NCBI GenBank assembly: GCA_900540845.1
Contig: UQHS01000003.1
Coordinates: 1 to 64,000 of the forward strand
Direction: 5' to 3'
DNA length: 64,000 bases
Origin: an uncultured Collinsella sp.
Lineage (GTDB): Bacteria > Actinomycetota > Coriobacteriia > Coriobacteriales > Coriobacteriaceae
Position 1 is the stretch's first letter, and each line of letters starts with the position of its first letter. The notes below the pieces were generated by a model. The model had not been told where the DNA came from. It saw nothing but the letters and a program-made list of their open reading frames with translations, and ran no database searches. This document shows positions 49,159 through 54,978 of this stretch, piece by piece. Made by a program: the position numbers and the translations under genes.

Positions 49159-49275
49159 TACCAAACTTGGTACGATTAAGTATTTAATACCGTGTTTGGT
49201 AATCTGTCAATAAGATATTGAAAGTGTTTTCTAATATCGGTAATTTATAGATATGGTGAATTACCAAACATAGGA
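49159..49275. promoter_or_regulatory. Lysis-lysogeny switch: divergent promoters and operators
   Basis: Rightward promoter TTGAAA (49218-49223), 17-nt spacer, TAATTT (49241-49246) reads into the CI-like gene. Leftward TTGACA (complement of 49205-49210) reads towards the Cro-like gene. Operators: perfect palindrome TACCAAACTTGGTA (49159-49172), TACCGTGTTTGGTA (49188-49201, between the leftward -35 and its start), and a weaker TACCAAACATAGGA (49262-49275) just before the repressor start. Confidence 0.75.
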
Positions 49276-49281
49276 GTCCCG

Positions 49282-49938
49282 ATGGAAACCCTTGAAGATG
49301 CCGTTAGGCGACTTATTAAAGAGAAATACAAGAGCATTCCGAAGTTCGCCGAAGTAATAGACATCGCACCGACAACGATTTACAACGCGCTCGACCGTGG
49401 TCTCGCCAACACGAGGACCGAGTTGACCGACAAGATTTACCGAAAGCTGAATATCGACTGGGACACAGCCCGCTTGGATGACGACTTCCGTGAACTCAAA
49501 TTGAAAAGTCAAACTGCGAGCCAGTTCTACGACTGCAACCTCTATGGCTCCATCGCAGCGGGAACCCCAATCGAGATGATCGACGTGGACGAAACCCATC
49601 CGATCCCATCCGAGGTTCACGACAGGTTCCCCAACGCCTTCCTACTGAGGGTAAAGGGCGAATCCATGAACCGCGTCATCCCCAACGGCTGCTACGTGCT
49701 CGTCGACCCCTGCGATGTCGTCGATGCCGAGATGCAGCCCTACGCCGTGTGCGTCAACGGTTTCGATGCCACCATCAAGCGCGTGCGCACGCTCTCCAAC
49801 GGATTCGAGCTCGTGCCCGATTCGACCGACCCCACCTACAAGCCGACCGTATACGACTACGGTGAGCCAGATACGGAGACGGTAACCGTGATAGGCCGCG
49901 TCGTTTGGTACACGCTACCGTTTGAGTGGAGGTTCTGA
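49282..49938 (+). CDS. CI-like repressor (HTH + S24 peptidase)
   Basis: Protein of 218 aa. N-terminal HTH ('SIPKFAEVIDIAPTTIYNAL'), C-terminal LexA/S24 self-cleavage domain: cleavage site Ala93-Gly94 in 'GSIAAGTP', catalytic Ser128 in 'KGESMNR', Lys166 in 'ATIKRV'. It should hold lysogeny and be inactivated by RecA during DNA damage, so the prophage is predicted SOS-inducible. The next gene starts at its stop (TGATG). Confidence 0.92.
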   Translation: METLEDAVRRLIKEKYKSIPKFAEVIDIAPTTIYNALDRGLANTRTELTDKIYRKLNIDWDTARLDDDFRELKLKSQTASQFYDCNLYGSIAAGTPIEMIDVDETHPIPSEVHDRFPNAFLLRVKGESMNRVIPNGCYVLVDPCDVVDAEMQPYAVCVNGFDATIKRVRTLSNGFELVPDSTDPTYKPTVYDYGEPDTETVTVIGRVVWYTLPFEWRF

Positions 49939-50855
49939 TGGACTTCGATAACCTTCCCGATACCAACGACATGATCGGCGCAAGCAAGGCAGCTGCTGCC
50001 GTTCTCCCAGTTATCGCGCAGGTCTTCCCCGGCTGGACGATGCAAAGCATTGGGAAAGCCGAATCAAAGAGGACGGATAGGATCATCTCAGACCTAAAGA
50101 AAATCGCCGAAAACAAGGACACGCTTGGGCTGGATGATGACAGCATCGGATACCTCATGAGCGATGTCGTGCAAAGACACAACAGATGCAACAACTTCGA
50201 CCATGTGCTACGACTTGCATCGCCCATGGTTAAAGACGGTTCCGGCGGCTCGAAAGTATCCACGGAATGGGCGGAACACTTCAGGGACCACGCTGAGAAG
50301 GCGACGGGCGAGGAGGTGAGGGCAACGTGGGCGAAAATCCTGGCATCCGAAATCAACAAGCCGGGCTCTTTCTCGAAGAGGACATTGACCATACTCTCCG
50401 ACATGGAGAAGGCCGACGCGGATGCCTTCATGCGACTCTGCGCGATGTGCATCCTCCCGACAAGCGGGACCACGGTCACGCTCAACCCCATCTTATTGCT
50501 CGATGAGGACGAATGCGGCACCTCGTTCAACTCCGGCAGGTTCGATTACGGAATGCGTAGCTCCCTCGAATCGCTCGGGCTCATCGATTCGAGCGTAACC
50601 AGTCTTCTTGAGCTTGGGCCAGAAGAAAGAGCCGAATACATCACGGGCAAGTCCGTGTATCGAATTGAAAACCCCACGGAAATCAAGGTGACATTGAGCT
50701 TCTCGCCCGTACTCACCAAATACGGCAGGGAGCTTTCGACGCTCTTCCTCCCGCAGCACATGGATGACGTCGGCGAAATTCTGCGCCGCAAAGCTGAAAT
50801 AGCAGGACTGGCATGCGAGCGATATAGAGTCGTTCCGGCGTCCGCATTCTCGTAA
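49938..50855 (+). CDS. DUF2806-like protein
   Basis: Protein of 305 aa translated from ATG at 49938 with GGAGGTTCTG upstream, coupled to the repressor stop. 'ATGEEVRATWAKILASEINK' then 'SFSKRTLTILSDMEKADADA' is the signature segment of DUF2806. It is expressed with the repressor in lysogens, so it is a candidate lysogenic-conversion or superinfection-exclusion gene. Molecular function unknown. Confidence 0.75.
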   Translation: MDFDNLPDTNDMIGASKAAAAVLPVIAQVFPGWTMQSIGKAESKRTDRIISDLKKIAENKDTLGLDDDSIGYLMSDVVQRHNRCNNFDHVLRLASPMVKDGSGGSKVSTEWAEHFRDHAEKATGEEVRATWAKILASEINKPGSFSKRTLTILSDMEKADADAFMRLCAMCILPTSGTTVTLNPILLLDEDECGTSFNSGRFDYGMRSSLESLGLIDSSVTSLLELGPEERAEYITGKSVYRIENPTEIKVTLSFSPVLTKYGRELSTLFLPQHMDDVGEILRRKAEIAGLACERYRVVPASAFS

Positions 50856-50860
50856 AGTAT

Positions 50861-50893
50861 GAAAAGCCCCCACCCCATATGGGGATGGAGGGC
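50861..50893 (-). terminator. Terminator between convergent genes
   Basis: Minus-strand GCCCTCCATCCCC...GGGGTGGGGGC followed by TTTTC, at the meeting point of the DUF2806 gene and the minus-strand gene at 50902. Confidence 0.65.
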
Positions 50894-50901
50894 GACCCGT
50901 C

Positions 50902-51135
50902 CTATTCCTTCCAGTACCCCGCGAGCACAGGCGAGCCGAGCTCGTCATCGTCGGAGGCGTATGCGGTGAACGCCGATCCGAACGGCAGCAGCCGGACCCT
51001 CACGCGCTCGCCGAGGGCTCCGTCCTCGACCTCCACCGACTCGATGCGCAGGCTGTCCCCGCGTTCGAGCGAGTACACCACGTCGCCGACCTCCAACGGC
51101 TCTCCGGTCCTCGAATCCATAACGTTCGCTTTCAT
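50902..51135 (-). CDS. Small hypothetical protein
   Basis: Protein of 77 aa starting MKANVMDSRTGEPLEVGDVV. 'GDVVYSLERGDSLRIESVEV' and 'GERVRVRLLPFGSAF' look like a small beta-barrel. The ribosome site is weak. Divergent from the next plus-strand gene, with starts 28 nt apart. Confidence 0.5.
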   Translation of the reverse strand: MKANVMDSRTGEPLEVGDVVYSLERGDSLRIESVEVEDGALGERVRVRLLPFGSAFTAYASDDDELGSPVLAGYWKE

Positions 51136-51162
51136 ATGACCGCCAATCGATAAGGAGCGCTT

Positions 51163-51546
51163 ATGAACAGGTTCATTATAGAAGATGCAGCTAAAGACCC
51201 CAAGGCGCACCTCGGCGCGTCGATTCTCTGGCTACGCGACCTCGGCGGCGGCACGGTCGCGTCAGACCTCAAGGCGAATCTCATGCGCACGCTCGGAGCA
51301 TCGACGGATGCCGAGTTCAAGAAGGTCGAGAAAAGGCTCTCGATGATGGGCGTGACGCTCGCATGGCGTCGCGGGGGCCTTCCGCACCACGGGAACGTCG
51401 TGGCGGCGTTCACCACGCGCGGCCTCATCGAAGAACTCGACGGGCGCGAGGGAATAGAGAACCTGCTCGTCCTCGGGTGGTCCCCGAACGACTATTCCGC
51501 ATGGATTGACGAGCACGATCCGACGCGCCTGCAGATTCGCGAATAG
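51163..51546 (+). CDS. Hypothetical protein of accessory block
   Basis: Protein of 127 aa, MNRFIIEDAAKDPKAHLGAS..., with 'FKKVEKRLSMMGVTLAWRRG' and a helical centre resembling a small winged helix. AAGGAG before the ATG. Precedes the RNA/AbiF-like locus. No family recognised. Confidence 0.6.
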   Translation: MNRFIIEDAAKDPKAHLGASILWLRDLGGGTVASDLKANLMRTLGASTDAEFKKVEKRLSMMGVTLAWRRGGLPHHGNVVAAFTTRGLIEELDGREGIENLLVLGWSPNDYSAWIDEHDPTRLQIRE

Positions 51547-51579
51547 AAAAAGCCCCTCCACCCCTACCGAGGTGGAGGG
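51547..51579. terminator. Terminator-like hairpin
   Basis: GCCCCTCCACC / GGTGGAGGG stem with an A-run on its left side, just after the stop of the preceding gene. On the minus strand it has a T-run; on the plus strand it lacks one. The 115 nt that follow hold no gene I can support. Confidence 0.6.
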
Positions 51580-51694
51580 AGCGACTGGAGCTCACGGTGG
51601 AGCGCGTCGGTACTGCGGTTTGGTTCCAGCTCAATGAGGAGGTGGAGTGACGACTACATTGATGCCGTTCGGAGGATTCGGATGTAAAGTTTTC

Positions 51695-51721
51695 TTGACT
51701 TGCGCGATAGTGCGCTATAGT
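51695..51721 (+). promoter_or_regulatory. Promoter of the small RNA upstream of the AbiF-like gene
   Basis: TTGACT (51695-51700) and TATAGT (51716-51721), both near consensus, separated by 15 nt (shorter than the usual 17). The expected start of transcription is near 51728. Confidence 0.6.
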
Positions 51722-51727
51722 TGGCGG

Positions 51728-51802
51728 TGTGATGAGATGCGGAGCCGGTAAGTCCGTCCGCATTCGGGATTAGCCGCCTACAGGGCGGCTTTTCTCGTTT
51801 TT
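51728..51802 (+). ncRNA. Structured small RNA, candidate antitoxin of the AbiF-like protein
   Basis: About 75 nt after a good promoter. It contains a stem ATGCGGA (51737-51743) / TCCGCAT (51757-51763) with a 13-nt loop (GCCGGTAAGTCCG), followed by an intrinsic terminator AGCCGCC (51772-51778) / GGCGGCT (51784-51790) and a T-rich run to 51802. No open frame of note lies inside. The AbiF-like gene's ribosome site begins straight after the T-run, so the protein is made only by read-through, as in RNA-antitoxin (type III-like) systems. Role inferred from layout. Confidence 0.65.
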
Positions 51803-51812
51803 AGGGGTGAAG

Positions 51813-52745
51813 ATGGATAAACCCTTCAAGACCATCGAGCAGCAGATGGCGATTCTGAGATCTCGCAATATGGACGTAGGCTCGTCTGCCAGCGCCGTTC
51901 TCAAACGCGAGGGGTACTACTCCGTCGTGAACGGCTACAAGGCACCGTTCCTCGCGATGGCCGGAAACGGCCGCGAGCAGCAGGACACGTACCTCGACGG
52001 AACGTCGTTCGAAGACGTGTACCGCCTCTTCAGGTTCGACCGCGACCTCAGGCTGACGATGATGCGCTACTTCGCCGAGGCCGAGGCTGCCCTCAAGACC
52101 GTGTGCGCCTATCGGTTCTCAGAGGTGCACCAAGGCGAGAGCGAGCCGTATCTGTCGCCCTCAAACTATCGAGGCGAGCGGGAGTACAAAACAAGGGTGC
52201 TCCGCCTCATCGACTCCTTCAAGTCGATTCTTCACAAGCCGCCGCACGAGGAGATAAAGGGCTACAAGCGCGAGTACATTGAGCATTACGCCACAATGCA
52301 CGACGAGACCCCGCTTTGGGTGCTCACGAACTTCCTCATGCTCGGGCAGACATTCAAGTTCTACGAATATCAGAACGAGTCGATGCGCAACTACATCGCC
52401 AAGGGCTTCTCCGAGCTGTACGGCGAGTCGCACGGAGTCGAGAGGAAGATCAGCCAGCGGCGACTGAGACTGGCATACGACCACATCAAGGACTTCCGCA
52501 ATATATGCGCGCACGACGAACGGCTCTATTGCGCCAGGGTTTCGCCCGGACACGACGTAACGTTCGCCGACATGCTCGCAGATCTGGAGCTCGTGCTGCC
52601 GAAAGACGATAACTCCCGCATGCAGGGCGAGGTGATCGGCCTGCTGCACGATATGATGACGGACCTCGGCGGCAGAACAGCAGCGATGGTCCTCAACGAG
52701 ATGGGCGTCACCGATCTCGGACGCACGTTCTTCACGCTCGTTTAA
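51813..52745 (+). CDS. Abi_2/AbiF-family HEPN protein
   Basis: Abortive-infection protein of 310 aa. It begins 'KPFKTIEQQMAILRSRNM', has the family segments 'KREGYYSVVNGYKAPFL' and 'FRFDRDLRLTMMRYFAEAEA', and a HEPN RNase motif R-x4-H at Arg229-His234 ('RNICAHDERLY'). HEPN proteins of this family are expected to cleave RNA and stop growth when released by infection. ATG at 51813 follows AGGGGTGAAG. The structured RNA just upstream is the likely inhibitor or guide. Confidence 0.88.
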   Translation: MDKPFKTIEQQMAILRSRNMDVGSSASAVLKREGYYSVVNGYKAPFLAMAGNGREQQDTYLDGTSFEDVYRLFRFDRDLRLTMMRYFAEAEAALKTVCAYRFSEVHQGESEPYLSPSNYRGEREYKTRVLRLIDSFKSILHKPPHEEIKGYKREYIEHYATMHDETPLWVLTNFLMLGQTFKFYEYQNESMRNYIAKGFSELYGESHGVERKISQRRLRLAYDHIKDFRNICAHDERLYCARVSPGHDVTFADMLADLELVLPKDDNSRMQGEVIGLLHDMMTDLGGRTAAMVLNEMGVTDLGRTFFTLV

Positions 52746-52747
52746 AC

Positions 52748-52802
52748 GCAAAAAGCCCCTCCACCCTGCCGCCGACCAAGACAAACCAGGGTGGAGGGGC
52801 GC
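52748..52802. terminator. Bidirectional terminator between convergent genes
   Basis: Stem GCCCCTCCACCCTG / CAGGGTGGAGGGGC, between the AbiF-like gene (plus) and the YjcQ-like gene (minus). A T-run is present on the minus strand. Confidence 0.75.
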
Positions 52803-52839
52803 AACCACACCTCGAAAGGCGGTGTTCTACATTATGCCA

Positions 52840-53172
52840 TCAGATGCCAGGTATGGATGCCTTCACGTCCTGGAGGAACACCTTGGCCTTGCCCATCATC
52901 GAGTTCTCCTGAGCGAACGCGACGCCCTCCATCGTGACGCGGGCGTTGAGCGCGGTGACGGACGCATCGCCGCCGAAGAACCTATGGATGGTCACGCCGT
53001 CGATGTAACCGTGGTCCACGAGTTCCTCCACCACGGCAAGCCAGTAGGAGCGTGGGATTCCGAGCGCGTCGCTGGACCACTTCAAATCATCGGGCTCGAC
53101 GCCCTTCTTCATGCAGTCGTACAGGTACGCGATGATCTTGTACATCACCACGTACATGTCGTTATGCGCCAT
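52840..53172 (-). CDS. YjcQ-like protein
   Basis: Protein of 110 aa starting MAHNDMYVVMYKIIAYLYDC at 53172 (GGAGG upstream). 'YKIIAYLYDCMKKGVEPDDL', 'YWLAVVEELVDHGYIDGV' and a final 'TMEGVAFAQENSMMGKAKVF' match the YjcQ winged-helix family common in prophages of Firmicutes and Actinobacteria. Possibly a small regulator. Divergent from the serine recombinase, starts 32 nt apart. Confidence 0.75.
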   Translation of the reverse strand: MAHNDMYVVMYKIIAYLYDCMKKGVEPDDLKWSSDALGIPRSYWLAVVEELVDHGYIDGVTIHRFFGGDASVTALNARVTMEGVAFAQENSMMGKAKVFLQDVKASIPGI

Positions 53173-53203
53173 GCGGCCTCCGTCTCTATGGGGTGATTCC
53201 ATT

Positions 53204-54721
53204 ATGCCACGCAAACCGAGGAAGCCAGAAGCCCGCAAGGGCGTCATCTACGCCCGATTCAGCTCGCACGCCCAGCGCGAGGAATCCATCATGGACCAGA
53301 TCCGCGTGTGCTCCGACTACGCCGAGCGCGAGGGAATCGAGATCGCCGCGACGTACGCCGACGAGGCCAGGAGCGGCACGAGCGCGGCGGGCCGCCCCGA
53401 GTTCCTGCGCATGGTCGCCGACGCGCAGAAATCCGACTGGGATTGCGTCATCGTGTACAAGTCCGACCGCTTCGCGCGGAACCGCTATGACGCGGCGACG
53501 TACAAGGCCAAGCTGCGCAAGGCCGGGGTGGAGCTCGTCAGCGCGACCGAGGGCGTGCCCGACGGCCCCGAGGGCATCATCCTCGAGTCCGTCCTGGAGG
53601 GCATGGCGGAGTACTACAGCGCCAACCTCGCGCAGAACGTCATGCGCGGCATGGAGGGCAACGCCCTCAAGTGCCACCACAACGGCGTGCGCGTCTTCGG
53701 CTACGACTGCATGCCGGACGGCTCGTACAAGGTCAACGAGCACGAGGCGCAGGGCGTCCGCGCCGTGTTCGGGATGCTCGCCGCGGGCTCCACCAAGACG
53801 GCGGCGGCCCGCCACCTCAACAAGGGCGGGTGGAGGACCAAGCGCGGCAAGGAGTTCTCCGTGCAGGCGATCACCCAGATGCTCGACAACGAGCGCTACA
53901 TAGGCGTCTACGAGTGGGGCGACGTCCGCATCGAGGGCGGCATGCCCGCCATCATCGGGCGCCGGCAGTGGGACGAGACCCGCTCCAAGGTGAAGTCGCG
54001 CGGCACGCGCAGGGGCCCGAGGAACGAGGCGTACCTGCTCTCGGGCAAGATGTACGACGCGGACGGCAACCCGTTCGAGTCCAATTGCGGCACGTCGCGC
54101 AACGGCACGCGCCACTACTACTACCGCGTGAAGTCGACTGGTGCGTCCATGCGCAAGGAGGACGCCGAGGACCGCGTGCGCCGCGCCGTGGCCCAGGTTC
54201 TCTATGAGAATCCAGAACTCGATGAGACGATCGTGGACATCGTGATGCAAGCCCAATCTGAATCCGAATCGGTGGAGCGCGAGGCCGTGGAGGCCATGAA
54301 AAAGCGCCTGCCGCAGATCGACCGCGAGATAGACAACCTCATCGACCTCGCCGCCAAGACGGGCGCGGGGAGAACCCTACCTGAAAAACTGAGGGCACTT
54401 GAGCGCGAGCGCGAGGTGTTGAGGCTGCAGATCGAGGACATGGAGTCCCGCGTGCCGATCATCGAGCCGGACATGGTGCGCTACCTGCTGTTTCAGCTCC
54501 GCCAGTGCAGCGGGCCGGACTCGATCGTGCGCGGATTCGTGGACAGGATCGAGGTCGACGGGAACGGGGGCATGTTGGTCATCTTCAACCTCTGCACCCC
54601 CTCTGACCTGCGCAAACAGCAAAATGGCGAACCACATGGAGCATGGTTCGCCAAATTCAAGTTTGGTAGCCCGTACCGGATTCGAACCGGTGATCTCCGC
54701 CTTGAGAGGGCGGCGTCCTGA
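53204..54721 (+). CDS. Large serine recombinase (probable integrase)
   Basis: 505-aa recombinase as read in the prophage. Catalytic resolvase domain with Ser20 in 'YARFSSHAQ' and 'YKSDRFARNRYD'; recombinase domain ('TAAARHLNKGGWRTKRGKEF'); a third domain whose 'YLLSGKMYDADG' lacks the CxxC of the usual zinc ribbon; and a coiled coil ('RLPQIDREIDNLIDLAA'). The frame crosses the attachment repeat from residue 468 and ends inside antisense tRNA-Glu. It adjoins attR, hence the integrase by position. A 65-bp core is long for a serine integrase, so this should be tested. Confidence 0.88.
   Translation: MPRKPRKPEARKGVIYARFSSHAQREESIMDQIRVCSDYAEREGIEIAATYADEARSGTSAAGRPEFLRMVADAQKSDWDCVIVYKSDRFARNRYDAATYKAKLRKAGVELVSATEGVPDGPEGIILESVLEGMAEYYSANLAQNVMRGMEGNALKCHHNGVRVFGYDCMPDGSYKVNEHEAQGVRAVFGMLAAGSTKTAAARHLNKGGWRTKRGKEFSVQAITQMLDNERYIGVYEWGDVRIEGGMPAIIGRRQWDETRSKVKSRGTRRGPRNEAYLLSGKMYDADGNPFESNCGTSRNGTRHYYYRVKSTGASMRKEDAEDRVRRAVAQVLYENPELDETIVDIVMQAQSESESVEREAVEAMKKRLPQIDREIDNLIDLAAKTGAGRTLPEKLRALEREREVLRLQIEDMESRVPIIEPDMVRYLLFQLRQCSGPDSIVRGFVDRIEVDGNGGMLVIFNLCTPSDLRKQQNGEPHGAWFAKFKFGSPYRIRTGDLRLERAAS
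54605..54669. other. attR (65-bp direct repeat)
   Basis: Identical to 13243-13307. It overlaps the end of the serine recombinase and the last 6 nt of tRNA-Glu (including CCA). It contains the tRNA terminator: a 10-bp stem (54625-54634 / 54644-54653) followed on the minus strand by ATTTTG. The bacterial target is thus the tRNA 3' end plus its terminator, both restored on integration. Confidence 0.93.
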
Positions 54722-54740
54722 ACCGCTAGACGAACGGGCC
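54664..54740 (-). tRNA. tRNA-Glu (CTC anticodon)
   Basis: 77 nt including encoded CCA. Acceptor GGCCCGT/ACGGGCT, anticodon stem CCGCC/GGCGG with loop CTCTCAA (anticodon CTC), T-arm ACCGG TTCGAAT CCGGT. The 3' end lies in the prophage attachment repeat. Confidence 0.96.
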
Positions 54741-54765
54741 AAAAGCGAGAAGCAAACAGCGCATA

Positions 54766-54839
54766 TGGCTGGGATGGAGGGAGTCGAACCCCCATTGACG
54801 GAACCAGAATCCGCTGTCCTGCCATTAGACGACATCCCA
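54766..54839 (-). tRNA. tRNA-Gln (CTG anticodon)
   Basis: 74 nt including encoded CCA. Acceptor TGGGATG/CATCCCA, anticodon stem GCGGA/TCCGT with loop TTCTGGT (anticodon CTG), T-arm GGGGG TTCGACT CCCTC with one mismatch. It is transcribed first, with tRNA-Glu 25 nt downstream. Confidence 0.95.
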
Positions 54840-54873
54840 ATGTGATGCGCGTCACGCCTCAGCGCGAGGAAAT

Positions 54874-54902
54874 ACTATACGGAAATGGTCGAGGTTGCGC
54901 AA
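54874..54902 (-). promoter_or_regulatory. Promoter of the tRNA-Gln/tRNA-Glu unit
   Basis: On the minus strand TTGCGC (54897-54902), 17-nt spacer, TATAGT (54874-54879), 35 nt before the tRNA-Gln 5' end. Confidence 0.75.
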
Positions 54903-54978
54903 GGGCAAACCGGGGGGAATCTCACAGTTGTGCTCATCCTGTGGAGTACGCAGGTCAACCGCCTAATAGATCCTCTCC

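Larger units (their letters stand above)
13243..54669. mobile_element. Siphovirus-like prophage at the 3' end of tRNA-Glu
   Basis: Bounded by a perfect 65-bp direct repeat (13243-13307 and 54605-54669); the spacing gives an element of 41,362 bp. It carries lysis, tail, head, packaging, replication, lysogeny and accessory modules in a typical order, mostly on the minus strand, with a CI-like repressor and a serine recombinase on the plus strand. The tail genes (tape measure, G/GT chaperones, tail tube, no sheath protein) indicate a siphovirus. All core modules look intact, so it may be inducible. Confidence 0.95.

Noticed and set aside
51634..51687. 17-codon frame (MRRWSDDYIDAV...) before the small RNA
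   Set aside because: Very short, no conserved context, ends before the RNA promoter; not enough support.
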